Source: Sphaeroforma sirkka
Lineage: Eukaryota > Opisthokonta > Ichthyosporea > Ichthyophonida
Direction: 5' to 3'
DNA: 64,000 bases
Assembly: GCA_001586965.3 (NCBI GenBank)
Contig: LUCW03000084.1
Span: 95,001-159,000, forward strand
Below are positions 12,658 through 24,469 of this stretch, in pieces (position 1 is the stretch's first letter; every line of letters begins with the position of its first letter). Made by a program: the position numbers and the translations under genes. The notes beneath the pieces are model-generated. The model did no database searches, was not told the DNA's origin, and saw only the letters and a program-made list of their open reading frames with translations.

Positions 12658-14322
12658 TCAAGGCGTCTTCTTAATAGAATAGGATCCCTGATACAAGAAC
12701 GTGTCGGTTTCACGGTCGACATAAATAGGTTCGTCTTGAATCATATTAATTAAATCACGTATCCATGGGTCGGAGTTACGTAAGGGACAACACAGCGTAA
12801 TGGTAGATTTAGTAATATTAACATAATTTAACAACTGTGCGATAAGTTGACAAGGTGGGTTAGCCCACGCATTATGCTTTGATAAGTCAAGCTGAAATGC
12901 ATCACCTTTAGGATGAGTCAACGACCTATATTCAGAAACCTGTTTGTTATGTTCTGCGGCGAACATATCAACAGTAAATGGACCCCATCGTGATTGAGCG
13001 AGGTTAAACCATTTCTTCTTTAGCATCCAATCGGTTGCTAATAACTCTTTGACTGTTTTCTGGCAGTCGGGCACAAGTCGAGAGAGCATGTCAGGAAGAT
13101 GGTTATGTATTCCTGGAATGTGTGTTATATTAAAAGCGAACTTGGCAATAATGTCATGCCAGCGGCTCACCAACTGTGAATCAGGGTTCATATCTTTTAA
13201 GTATGTTAAAGACTTTTGATCACAGGCGACAGTAAAGTAACTTCCATAAAGGTAGTCTTTAAACTGTCTTAGCGCAGTAACTATAGCAAGGAGCTCTTGT
13301 TTAACGGTAGGGTAATTCCGTTGACTCTTATTATAACTCTTGCTAAAGAATTGTATGTAGCGCGGTTTACCATTTATCGTTTGGTAAAGCACTCCACCTA
13401 CCGCTCGATCTGAAGCGTCGGTTGCTACTTGGAATGGGACACCATCCACAGGGTACTGCATGATGGGTGCGTCCATTACTTTACTTTTGACTAGTTTAAA
13501 TGCATCATCACATTCTTTAGTCCAAAGCTTTCCCAAAGGTCCTTTGTGCAGCCGTAGGTGACTGAAAGGCTTTAAGTAATGAGAAAGATGCGGTACCGAA
13601 TCCGAGAAGAAGTTAACAAACCCACACACAGAGTTCACATCTCTTCCAGTAATTGGTGTTGATAAATCCAACAGAAACTGTTTCTTGCCAGGATCAATTT
13701 CTACCCCTGCTGCAGATACTTTGTAGCCAAGTAAGTGTATAGTATCTTTAGCAAAAGAACACTTGTCTTCGTTAATCTTAAGTTTAGCATGATTAAGTCG
13801 CTTTAAGACTTCTTTAACGAGTTTAGCATGTTCATGTGCTGTCTTTGTAAAGATAACTATATCATCTAAATAGACTGATACGTTATACGACAGGTCCGCA
13901 AATAGTTCCATCATAACTTGTTGGAAGAAAGAAGGTAACATGTGTAAGCCTTCAGGTGCACCTTTAAACTGGTACTTCTTACCTTGCCAAGTAAAGGAAA
14001 AGTATTTCCTATGAGGCTCATATATCTGTAGTTGATGGAATGCAGCTTTTAAGTCTATCTTGGAAAAGATAGTCGCACCCTCCATTTTGCGTAGTATCTC
14101 GCTTATCTTAGGTAAGGGAAAACTATGTTGCGGAATTAGTTTGTTGATTGGCGACAGGTCTAGTACTACTCTTGTTTTACTAAACGTTCCATCAGATTTA
14201 TATTGATCGACCGCTAAGAGAGCTAAGTTATCTGGGGTTGCATCATAATTGATTTCAATTAGACCCTGTTTTAACCAATCTTCGATTTGGGTTTTGACAA
14301 CGTCTTTGTGTCTCCAACTCAC
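12658..14322 (-). mobile_element. Reverse transcriptase and RNase H part of the young Ty3/gypsy element
   Basis: A 554-codon open frame. It holds the reverse transcriptase palm, with the catalytic YLDD box (SVYLDDIVIFT) in the first third, followed by a Ty3-type RNase H that begins near VATDASDRAVGG and includes the typical LTYLKD and HIPGIHNHLPD stretches. The presence of RNase H and the YLDD box separate it from the LINE reverse transcriptases elsewhere in this window. Confidence 0.93.
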
Positions 14323-14507
14323 GTAGTTATGTGAAGGACACTTTAACTTAGAGAAGTCGACGTTTGTTAAGTCAAGTCTAACGTACCCATTAGAGAACTT
14401 AACACATACACCAGTCAGTTATTGCAATCTTCCTGTTTTGTATAATTAAGTCCATAATTATATCGGTGAAGTGCGGAATCATATCCTTTGCTTCACCTTC
14501 CGGAGGT

Positions 14508-14855
14508 TTAGGTATCTTTTAACATATTATCATCTGACTGATCTTTATTCGGGTCTAGCCCATTAGGCAGACCAGTGAGTGTTATACCTAAACTGAGAGG
14601 ATCAGTCATACCTATAATTAAATCGTATTTCTGAGACATGTCAGTAACGATTAGGCGAGTCTTCACTTCTCTTCTATCTGACAGCATTATGTGTGCATAG
14701 TCAATGGCTTGTTCGCAAGTAGTAACTTTGCCATTTCCCAAGATTAAATCAGTTGTTTCGTTATGGACAGCCATATCTGTAGCGTAGGCTACTCGGCATG
14801 AGATAGCAGAGACTTCAGCCCCTGGATCAAATAGTGCCATAACTTTTTTCTCCAT
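14508..14855 (-). mobile_element. Aspartic protease part of the young Ty3/gypsy element
   Basis: A 115-codon frame with a retropepsin-like active-site region (ALFDPGAEVSAIS) and the downstream hydrophobic ILGNG pattern. It lies between the gag region and the reverse transcriptase, as expected for Ty3/gypsy. Confidence 0.7.
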
Positions 14856-14952
14856 TTACGAAAACTGTTTGAAAGATACGTTCATCTCCTTTGGTATAGA
14901 TTTTATTGAACATTTTCTCATAATCTTGCTCTAGTGCGCACATATGGTACTG

Positions 14953-16988
14953 TCAGTGCTTAACTTGGACGTCTGGTAAGTCCTTGCAATCCTCTTTGTG
15001 CCAACCGTTAGTACCCTTGCAAGTAGCACACTCTTTCATATAGTGTCCAAAATCTGGCTTGCCTGGTGCACACTTAACAGGGTCGTGTCTACCATTCCAC
15101 TTGCCATTACGTTTTGTGAGGTTGTAACCACACTTCTTGCAAGGCGCTCTCACCTTCTTATCACCTTTCGGTTCGGTAGAAGTAGAGCCAGTACCCCCTC
15201 CAGTAGTAGTGCGAGGTTTCTTAGTACTACGCGCAGTATTAGTCTCTACTGCGTTTCGCTTAGTGGGCTGGGTGTAGCTCGTGGTACTAAGTACTCTAGT
15301 AGAGGAATTGGTATGCTTGTGTACTATCTTCTCAAAGACAGACCAAGGCATAGATCGCAAATCACCATAGGCGATGATGTCATCATTGACTTTCTTAAAG
15401 AGGTTAGCTCCCAGAGTCTCCATCATCTGACAAATTAATAAATATTCGCCAGTATAGGTACGACCACCCATCCGAGTATTCATATGTGTCATATGAGCTA
15501 GAGCACCTCGAATAGTGGTATCGTTTGCAAAGAACTTGCGAGACTCTAGAAGTTCACGGTCACGTGCACCTTCAAAAAAAAGGTGTTAAGTATATTATCA
15601 CGCAACTGGTGCCAGGGTAGGGCTTTCCAGTTGGGCTCATGAACCTTCAAGATAGTTCGCCATTCACCTGGCTCACAGAAATGAATAAAGGCATTCATCA
15701 TCTGCTTATCCCTAAGGCTGGCAGACTCCTTAAGTTGGTCGAAGGCCTTCAGTGTCTCCACTGTACTCTCATTAGTAGAGAAATCGACCTCAGCCTGCGC
15801 GTTACCTAGCTGCTTTATAAAGCTTGGTTCTAAGTGTTCACGAGGCTCATGCTCAGTGCTACGGGCTGCTAGTGCCAAGATGGTGTCTATTTCCTTTCTC
15901 TTGTTATCGATTAGATAGCGAATGTTATCCGCTTTCCTATCGTCAAGGTCAGAGTCATTCAATAGACGGTCCTCAAGGACTTGCATACCAGAGCGCAATA
16001 GCCTGAGACGAGTATGTCTGGTTCTCACTTCCTCATCCTCAGGATTAGAGCGGGAACTCTCTAATGAGGTACTGGTGTAGCGATTGCCAAAATCGTGATT
16101 ACCAGGGTTAGTTGGCAAATGAGGGTCGATATTACGAGGATGGTAAGCCTCATCGAGTTCCATACGATCATATCCTCTGACAGGGTTAGGTTTGTCAAGA
16201 GGATGGTCGATGGTAGCATCAGAGCTATAGAGATTAAATTTTGAAATATTATCTCTCTCGCCAGTGGTAATTGGCTTAGTGGTAAACATACTGGCTGGTA
16301 AACCAGTAGGTCTCGGGTTCGAAACCCGGCCCGAATTTTTCTTCTTCTTCGGTATAGGAAGAATATCAGCCAAGTGGGACACGATAGAGGGGTCCACAAC
16401 TGCTGCTGCCGCTAGCTCCTTCAAGAGCGCTTCAGTGCGGTTCAATTGGCGTCGAGATTGAGAGGATCCAACCACTCGTTGTCGAGTTATGGCGTCCTCA
16501 GCTTCGGCCCCAAGATTTGAGCTGAATGGAATGGCTTCTCCATCGATGGCGAAACCGAAATTTTCGGACAGGTCCAATACTTCCTTTTCACGCCGGATTT
16601 GTGCTGGAGTGTCCTTTAGATGTGGAGTTATAATGCCCCCGACATTCGTATCCTCGAATTTTCCAGCCTTTCGACGTTTATCCCCAATATTTGACGGCAC
16701 GTGGTCAGGGGGCAAGCTGGGGTCCTGAGCTTCACTCCTAGGTGATACACGGACGCTGGCGAGACATTCCGCGGTAGTAGATACCTCTTCTTCCAAGGCT
16801 TTAGGATCCGACGAGTCATCCTCAGAATAATCCTCTGTACCAACCTCAGAATTTGCTTCCCCAACAGTATCCTCGGCAGGCTCAACTCCAGACAGGCTAG
16901 GTGTTTCCACAGGGATCTCAGGAACCTCGGCAGGCTTAGCAGGCTTAGAGCTAGCGGCTCCCTTGCCTTTAGAAGTACCCTTAGCCAT
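14953..16988 (-). mobile_element. Gag-like and zinc-knuckle part of the young Ty3/gypsy element
   Basis: A 480-codon frame (15546-16988) starts just inside the 5' LTR and has an acidic, Pro/Ser-rich N-terminus and a helical C-terminal half, as in Ty3-type gag. A second frame (14953-15492) carries Cys/His clusters (CKKCGYN, CATCKG, HKEDC) like a nucleic-acid-binding zinc knuckle. Confidence 0.75.
16265..16336 (+). pseudogene. tRNA-Thr(GGT)-like pseudogene, antisense inside gag
   Basis: The plus strand carries a perfect A box (TGGCTTAGTGG, 16272-16282) and a perfect B box (GGTTCGAAACC, 16316-16326) at tRNA spacing. There is a five-pair T stem and a short T run after 16336 that could stop RNA polymerase III. 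The anticodon loop reads CTGGTAA, giving anticodon GGT (Thr). The anticodon stem looks one base short on its 5' side and the acceptor ends do not pair, so I call it a tRNA-derived relic (or part of a SINE) and not a working tRNA. On the opposite strand it is translated as part of the element's gag-like frame. Confidence 0.55.
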
Positions 16989-17066
16989 AGTATTTGCTGG
17001 ATAGTAAATCGATGTCAGACAGTCTAGAAGGAGTACACTACTGTAACTACTAAATAACTGAAAAAA

Positions 17067-17661
17067 TGTAAACTTCGATGGAAATTACTAGGTTTCAAAC
17101 TATATTAAACTAAAATACAATTTAGTCAGTTAGGATTTAGCAGTGGTAGCTTGTGTAAGAATGATCGGGACTGCCTCTTGTTAAGAGCCTAAATATCCTC
17201 GATCACACAGGGCGTACCTCTAGCTGTTCTTTATTGAATAATTTTCACTAGAAGTACTAAGTGTTCATGACCACTTGCCTAATTTGTAAATAGACATAAT
17301 AACGTAAGTCACGTTAATACATTAGCTGATATAAATAAAGTTCCATCTGAAGAAAAGTTAAAAAAAGAAAAAGACTTATTGGATTTTGGAGATTGGCGGG
17401 AGGACCAAAATCTATAAGTAGTAGTTCGGAGATTATAAAATTTGGTTTATAATATCCTACATCTACTAATGTCTCAAATAGGTCCAAGTAGATGAGTCAT
17501 ACCAAATACTCAGGCTATTGGAGCCATCAAAGTGAATTTAGAACACTTTGGAAATATTGGAAAAAGAGCTTGTACTAAATTATTTAAAATACAAATACAA
17601 ACCAATGTATTATCTCAATTGATCTTGATATTTTAGACTGACCGGAGGCCGTATTTCTACA
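17067..17661 (-). repeat. 5' LTR of the young Ty3/gypsy element
   Basis: 595 bases, matching 10004-10598 at all but one position. It is followed at 17662-17665 by gaag, the right copy of the target duplication, after which the old element's integrase sequence resumes. Confidence 0.95.
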
Positions 17662-18509
17662 GAAGTGGGTACGCCACATAAAGTTTCACCGCCAAACCGA
17701 CCCCAAGTACTGGACGCTGCCGAACGACGTCATAAGGAGATTGCACGATTCATTAGACAGTGCTGTGAAGCAGTACCCCTACGGTGGGACGAACGCCTCC
17801 CGTTTACAACGCTCTATCAGAATCTTCGCATATCTCGATGGCATAAGTGCGCACCGTTCAGCGTGTATTTTGGTCGCCGCCACGTTCCGTTCGCCGATTT
17901 TACTGTGGAATTACATGACATTTAGCCGATTACGAATGATACCTGGGCTCAACGCTTGGACCAGTGCAGGATACTATCCTCCCAATACTACACCACATTA
18001 CTAAGAAGTACACGGGCAAACTGACGAAGACGTTCGACCGCCTTTACACTCACGACTCAATACATTTCGACGAAGGCGACGTAGTGATGGTGCGGTATGA
18101 GGGAAAACCAACTAAGGCGATGAGGCCGCTGTTTGGCCCATGTGTGGTCAAGTCTAGAATCGGTCAGCGCTACGAATTGACAAATAAAGACGGTTCCACC
18201 CCTCCAGAATTCAAAGACAAACCGGTACACGATGAACTCCTCTGGTTAGTGCATCGACGCACTGACCCGCCCTTAACGACGAGTTGTGGACGGAAGGCGG
18301 AGTCGAGTTCCGCCATATTGTCACACACCGTACGAATGATAATACTGGGAAGATGGAATACTTGGTGCGATGGCGCGAAGGGGACCTACGTGGGAAACAG
18401 CGAAGGCATCTGACGATGCCAACGATATAGTGGCCTACCACAAGGCCGCGCAGATTTGGACACGTAAGCGCCAACGGGTACAGTTTTAATACTTTATCTT
18501 CAATATAAC

Positions 18510-19070
18510 TTTGTTCTCGATATCGAGCTCAAGCTCTGGAGTATAAACCAGACACTCGAGCTCTTGAGTATAAAAACAGCAACTCTAGCTCCCGAGTATA
18601 AACCAGCCACTCGAGCTCGCAAGAACAAACGGTTAGCACTCGAGCTCGCGAGGGAAAATCGTCAGCGGCTCAAGCTCGCGAGGTTAAATGAGCCACTCTA
18701 TCTTCGGAGTATAAAACAGCGAAATCAAACAAACAACTCCTTGGGCTTTGTTTTGAAACAGCGGGTTAATGTTTTGCACGGTTTCTGCCACTGGTAGTTT
18801 TTCTCCGACACAAGTACAGTCCTATATTGTACTTGCCAAACTCCTATATGCTGACACATGAAAAGTAGCTTCAAGAATTCAAATACGACGGGTCGCTCGA
18901 GACGTACACATCGGGTCCTCTAGCTCTTTGGGGTAAAATGCCAGCACAATGCTCTAGCTCTCTGAGGATAAATGCCAGCACAATGCTCTAGCTCTCGAGG
19001 ATAAATGCCAGCACAATGCTCTAGCTCTCGAGGATCTTGCCAGCGGATCCCTCTAGTTCGTGGAGGTTAA
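18510..19070. repeat. Two tandem-repeat fields with palindromic gagctcg / ctctcgag cores
   Basis: At 18510-18725 about seven units of roughly 33 bases share the pattern cactcgagctcgcgagtata. At 18900-19070 about five units of roughly 35 bases share ggataaatgccagcacaatg followed by ctctagctctcga. Both lie in the untranslated 3' part of the old LTR element, before its polypurine tract. A related unit family occurs outside the element at 21650-21845. Confidence 0.8.
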
Positions 19071-19144
19071 ACTAGCGTTCTCAATTATTACTGTATCTTT
19101 AGTTTTTAAGCTCGCACACGTTCCGTGCTTAAGCTTGGGGGGGT

Positions 19145-19345
19145 TGTGGTCAGATATACTACTTAGGGTTTCTTCAGAGTTTTTTTCTGGTTGGATATAA
19201 AGCCAGTTTAGGGTTTATATTCTAGAGTAAACACATGACCTGAAGAACTGGATAATAATCAGACAATATCCAATAAATAGCCAACGACTCACCTCTAACA
19301 AGGGGAGTACGTTAAGATATAGTTATCTACCGCATATTTACTACA
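19145..19345 (+). repeat. Right LTR of the old Ty3/gypsy element
   Basis: About 201 bases, from tgtggtcagatatac to atttactaca. It is preceded by the G-rich polypurine tract and followed by the target duplication gcct (19346-19349). Confidence 0.85.
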
Positions 19346-19349
19346 GCCT

Positions 19350-20159
19350 ACTCGTATGAGAACTGCGCAATTTGAGGTATCTTTAAGCCGAGCGGGACCT
19401 GCATTCTGCACATTAGAATAATTTGTGGGCATACATTGGAATACTCATGTTATTCAAAGAAAAATTTAATAGCTGCCGATATAGCTACGACCCTAAACCC
19501 TAAACCCTACCAATTTAACGAATATGAGATCGCAACAAAGTTGGTAGTAGACATCTCCTAGTAAAACGAATATGATAAGCAACACAGGTATAAGAAGACA
19601 TCTACTGGTATAACAATTTTGATAGGCAACACAGATACTTGAAGGCATTTACCAAGAACTATGATTAGCAGCACAAGTTTTTAAGTGGCATCTACTAGTC
19701 GATAAGCAACACGGTTATTAGGGGAAATTCACCAGTAGAATAAATATGATAAGTAGCACAGGTACTTAACGCCATCTGCCAGTATAATAAATACGATAAC
19801 TGAGAGGATTTCTATATACGTTTTTAACGTTTTACGTTGTCAGCCCGAGAGTAATTTGGGACTTGTTCTCAAATAAGTATAGGTGGGTCAGCCCGAGAGA
19901 ACGTAAGAGTAATTTGAGACTACTTCTCAGATTATTCTATTTATAGGATACGGTCCACCGGCTAGCCGAGAGCCGAGGTCCGAGACTGAGTGTGGTAACA
20001 GAGAATATGATATATTTAGTTCTAGAAAATATATCCGAGTGCTAAAGTGTTCTGCACAAGATTTCTCATACTGATCATATGAAATTTTACCCAGGCCAAC
20101 CTAACTGGTTGAACACTATCACAAACACCATCAGTATATAACTGAGGGTGAGATCATAA
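19350..20159. repeat. Intergenic DNA with degenerate tandem repeats
   Basis: From about 19520 to 19800 there are five or six loose copies of a 50-55 base unit containing gataagcaacacaggta and catctaccagta. From about 19835 to 19930 a second unit (cagcccgagag ... gagtaatttg) occurs twice. A short aaaccctaaaccc tract lies at 19493-19508. I see no gene here. Confidence 0.6.
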
Positions 20160-21423
20160 ATAAATTCATTCGAATGCACCATACTTTAAATACACTAGCA
20201 CTTTACTTACAGTCCCCAACACCGTACGCTAACAACATCCTCCTCCTTAAGGTCGCAGTGGAGCGCTCCACCAAACGCAGAACACTAGGACGCCCCGACG
20301 CCAATATCCCACTGATTAGACTCCTTACCGAAGCATTCACTGAGCTACTGAAGGCGGTACCTTCCCTGCAGCCTTGAACTGCAGCCTTCTGACAGTGCAC
20401 CCAAAAAAAAGCCGATGCAGATATCACCTCCCCCGCCGACTTGCGCCCTATCACGCTTACGCAAATAGTCAGACGTATCTTTGAGAAGTGCTTTCTTAAG
20501 CTGATTACGAGCCACTCCGGCTCTGCTACCCATGCTACCCAAGCTAGCTTCAATCACGATACACCTGCCATACCCAAGCACTCGCCGCAAATGGCAACCT
20601 ACAAGGCTCAATCGTCGGCCCCCAGATGTTTACTATCTACATGGATTTCTTATCTGTCACGCTAGCACGATTTCGGCCCAAGCTCCACCGGTCTTATTTA
20701 TTTGTCGACGACACACGAATCTAAGGACGACATTGATGCGTGGGGACGCAAATCTAGCCTCGAAAAGTGTGTCATCAAACCCTGAGTACGATCAACTGAC
20801 TTGCGATACGCGGCGCCATCCCTCGGTATTTTTTAGGGTTATCGGAGCTTATCACGCCGACGCTCGCGACGCACCTTGGAACACACATTACCTCATTCTG
20901 AAGAAGGCGCCCACAAAAACCAAGCCTAAACTCTCCGATTATTTGGGGTTCCCAGAGTCACACGAAATACCAGGGATCAGCCTCGCCAGACATACGGAAT
21001 CCCAGGTTGCAGCATTGTCCCTGGGTATCATCGATGACCATTCGCGGACCACCTCTAAGGTTGCCTGGGAATACAACACGACTCAATGGGCAGCACAACC
21101 CATTCACCCTTCTGACGCAACCTGCCTGGACCCATGACAAACCATCACTGTCCTTCCCATACAGTATCTATGCCTGCTTGAAAAATGTACACAACACCAT
21201 GGGCGGGCGTACACCGGACCATATAGCCCTCCGCCAACGCTGTGTCGACATTAGGAAGAAAACAAACCGCTGGACCAACAAGAAGATCGAGGCAATGGCC
21301 CGGCGCCAATACTACTACCAGCTGGTCATGGGTAAACCGCCAACCTCAAATCGGGACAATGCCATTCACGACAGCTTCAACCGCTGCTTCGTGTTAGAGT
21401 GCAATGTAGTAGACTTCAAATAA
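20160..21423 (+). mobile_element. Decayed non-LTR (LINE-type) reverse transcriptase fragment
   Basis: Broken reading frames carry reverse transcriptase signatures in the right order. First comes a fingers-region piece (ADLRPITLTQIVRRIFEK, near 20435-20490). Then GSIVGPQMFTIYMDFL (near 20608-20655) corresponds to the QGSxxGPxxFxIYxD block, and YLFVDDTR (near 20695) is the catalytic xxDD box. The spacing and the GP-x-x-F-x-I-Y block are those of LINE-type enzymes, not of LTR elements. The frame shifts several times and both ends are vague. No poly-A tail or target duplication was found. It is not obviously the same family as the array at the right end of the window. Confidence 0.65.
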
Positions 21424-21624
21424 AGTGCAAATGTATGTATTTATTGCTGACCTCACCTTTGAATTTATACCTAAGGTGTTTGTGCTAGGTTTTACCCCTT
21501 ATGGTCAGTATGAGAAACCTTATGCAGAACACTTCAGCACTTCGATGCTTTTCTATTTCAACTTCTCTGCAACTAATTATTACGCTGATCACATGATGAT
21601 TTTCCGCATAGGTGGTGACTCGCA

Positions 21625-21845
21625 TAGAACCGCAGCTTTAGCGGTCGACAGGCTTAGTCCACCTTCGGGAGCGGGTTGAGAAATTCAATCTGCTCTCGGA
21701 AGTCGGTTAAGTAATAACTTAACTCTTGGAATTAATTTAAGCAGCTTGATTAGCTCTCGGGAGTGAGCTATCTCTGATGGCTTAGCTCTCGGGAGTGAGC
21801 TAAATCTAAAGACAAAGCTCTCAGGAGTGAGCTAACTCTGATGAC
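21625..21845. repeat. Tandem repeat with gctctcgggagtgagcta units
   Basis: Four to six units of about 33 bases, each with a core such as agctctcgggagtgagcta, lie just after the LINE-like fragment. The core can fold on itself (gctctc / gggagtgagc) and resembles the repeat units inside the old LTR element at 18510-19070. Confidence 0.65.
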
Positions 21846-23160
21846 TTCCATAAATCAAAGATGGTTTGTTGCTGTAAAATCTGGCATGAGACCTGTAGTC
21901 TCTCACTTTGAGCCTACACCTATCCGGCTCTGTGCTATGATTGTCACGAATACGTACATGTTTATATTGCTCGACTACCGCACCGACGGCTGTCTCTGCT
22001 CTGCCTGCCCCGGTGTAAACAAATTATCCACCAGCTACTTTACCTGCATCCAACAATTGATCCGAAGCATACTGATAAGCCCAAAACTGCCACCCATTGG
22101 CCCTGACCTCCAGCAATTTGTATACAGTAGTGCCAACGATTTCCACCGTATCTGGACCCTCCACTAACACTTTGGATCTTTTCTCCAGCATGTAGAACAA
22201 CCCCGGTACCCTCACTCATCTCTGACACATCATCATATATTCCCCATACCCCGGCTAATCACACTGCTGAAGTACTACTACTAAATTTCGGTCCAAACCA
22301 AGTCATCGCGCCTATTGGTTCCGCCTATGATACTTCCGATCCAGGCCAGCCAGCACCTACCGAGTGAATCCGTGGTCTGGTGCGGCATTGGCTCACCCTC
22401 AACCTTGCTCCTCGACCGAATTATGTCGGATAACCTGGTCCTACTCGGTATTTCATACTTTGCACTAACCCATTTCACGGCACTACACGGTGCAGACCGG
22501 GTACTTATACGTTACTTAGTAGATCAGCAAGCAAATACATGGCACTCTCGATAACCCAGCGTATATCCTCTATTGTCGACTCACTTGGCCCAAGCTTCAA
22601 ACGGGAATTAACTGACCACTTCTTCTCATTGATCTTTCCCGAGCCACTACAGCGACTATGAGAGCTTTACCAAATATACAAACATTGTACATTTTCTCTC
22701 TTGAAATAAATAATATTATCCCTGATACAGGCAGGCACATAAACATCATAGTATACGACCATGTATACATAAAGTGCTCATACAAATGCACGTATATCAG
22801 CATGTACAACATAAATTGGGAAATACACAACTATAACAATGTGCACCTGTGTACATGTATATGGGCAACGCAAGTTCACTACAATAAAATAGATATACCT
22901 AGCCACACTGGTTCAACGTTTCTCTTGGGACGAAACAAACCCCACCATTTAGCTTCCGGAGTGCAATCACCCAACAATTAAAGGAGAGAGTAGATAGGTG
23001 AATTCGTGGTAATTTCACGAGAAACGTAAAACTGTGTCTCATATCGAGTGCGTTTTGCACCGACAATTTAATAGAAGTCAACTAATCAAATTCGAAATGA
23101 AAAATGCAGTCAGTGTTTTGAAAGTGCTCATAATCATATTCAAATAATATCTTCGAGGAT
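21846..23160. other. Intergenic DNA, no recognised gene
   Basis: Open frames of 60-110 codons occur on both strands (for example 21841-22167 and 22315-22554, plus strand), with more GC than the DNA to the right. I recognise no domain, and see no splice-linked exon series, so I leave them uncalled. They may be further transposon remains. Confidence 0.4.
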
Positions 23161-23164
23161 AAAA

Positions 23165-23500
23165 TATTCTCTAGACAGTCTTGTATTTTTATTGTTGACT
23201 TCCAGGGTTTCTATTATGAATGTTCCTAATTTTGTAATACCCCAGCTGTAGACGAAATCAGATATGCCGACATACAATCGTCTAATAGTCTTGTACTTGT
23301 ATTGTTGGCTTTCAGGTCCTCTATAAATGAAAGTTTTTAGTTTTGTAGTACGCCAGCTGTAAGCGAAATTAGGTATGCAGATGTATACTATATAGATAAT
23401 TCTGCAATTTTATTGTTGACTTTTAGGGCCTATTGTGAAGATCCCTAATTTGTAACACTCTAGCTATAACCGGTATTTGATCTGCAGATGTACAATCTTA
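23165..23500. repeat. Three tandem units of about 112 bases
   Basis: Each unit runs tattgttgactt ... taattttgtaata ... agctgtaa ... gcagatgtac with 20-30 percent differences between units. The DNA around it is AT-rich and without genes. Confidence 0.7.
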
Positions 23501-24428
23501 GTCTCAGTCTCAGCGCTACTACGGACACATAAAGTATCTATAATCATAATGCTAACCTCAGTTGTACAAAAACGATCATTTGTAGACGCTTTTAGTATAC
23601 ATAAATAGATATGATGATAATTTATGCGAATTTTCAATATTATCGATTAAATGCATCTAAGAATAACCTAACAGCTACATTATGAGTGATCTGTATCTGA
23701 TTGGATTGGGACACAGCCTTATAAAAATTTGAACAATTGAGAATACATTTTTGTCCAAAAATGTTTTAAATTGATCTCTAATAGCATAATCTTTGATTTA
23801 TGAAATAATATATCGCAATTCTAACAAGTTTTTATCTTCATATAGATAACTTATTATAAAGCCGCTGAAGAGAAAAGAATACGGGTTTATACTACAGTAT
23901 TAATTTGCAGCACTGGGCGTTAATGCGTATCTGTGAATAAAGATCCATAAGTTGATCAGAATGCGGACTTCTTGAAGAGAATGCCAAGTTGCTGTGTACA
24001 CTGAAAATAAACATGTGACATGTTCTTAATGGTGTAAAATAAATTCTTGAAGTAGCAATAAAATTCAAAATTCTGATGTGGAATTTACTAGACGCTAAAA
24101 GTTGAGGTAGAATGACAAGACCCTCGCCATTCGCTTATCCAATATAGACAGTACACGGTACTTAAAACACAGGGTTCTTTCTATGAGTTATTCTTGCCGA
24201 TGAATTCGTTACACCACTTCATGTAGAAAAATGCACCGCTTCATGATTTATCGACATTACGATATCGTCTAATGATCGTCATGTGCCCATCAAAGATTGC
24301 CTTGGTGGTAGCTATTGACCTGCCATAAGGCGCCTAAGAACGAATAGAAATTTTGGCGACATCAAGTTTTGGGAAAATTACATCAAACCTGTTTTCCGAC
24401 GATATCTGAAGTACCCTTTCTATTATAG

Positions 24429-24468
<40 letters not shown>

Positions 24469-24469
24469 A
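23501..24469. other. AT-rich intergenic DNA, nothing recognised
   Basis: No open frame of note, no clear repeat apart from a (TA)n run at about 24430-24465. Confidence 0.5.

Larger units (their letters stand above)
10004..17661 (-). mobile_element. Young Ty3/gypsy LTR retrotransposon (fossil, nearly whole)
   Basis: A 7.66 kb element on the minus strand with 595-base LTRs at 10004-10598 and 17067-17661, TG...CA ends, and a 4-base target duplication gaag (10000-10003 and 17662-17665). A polypurine tract (actgggggtta on the minus strand) abuts the LTR at 10598. The internal order on the minus strand is gag-like, zinc-knuckle region, protease, reverse transcriptase plus RNase H, then integrase, which is the Ty3/gypsy order. 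The two LTRs differ at one position that I could see, so insertion was recent. It looks almost whole, but its coding region is split among several frames (about five breaks by my estimate). It landed in the integrase region of the older LTR element. Confidence 0.92.
4979..19345 (+). mobile_element. Old Ty3/gypsy-type LTR element (fossil), interrupted by a younger element
   Basis: Two related LTRs (4979-5171 and 19145-19345) start with TG, end with CA and are flanked by the same 4-base target duplication, gcct (4975-4978 and 19346-19349). A G-rich polypurine tract (gcttgggggggt) lies directly before the right LTR, so the element reads on the plus strand. Recognisable parts are integrase pieces: a zinc-finger and catalytic-core region around 9640-9990, more integrase sequence around 17665-18250, and a chromodomain-like piece around 18350-18480. 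That makes it a chromovirus-like Ty3/gypsy relative. No reverse transcriptase is visible. Much of the left half is simple-sequence DNA. The element is thoroughly broken (more than ten breaks) and old: its LTRs differ at roughly 7 percent of positions plus indels, by eye. Confidence 0.8.
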
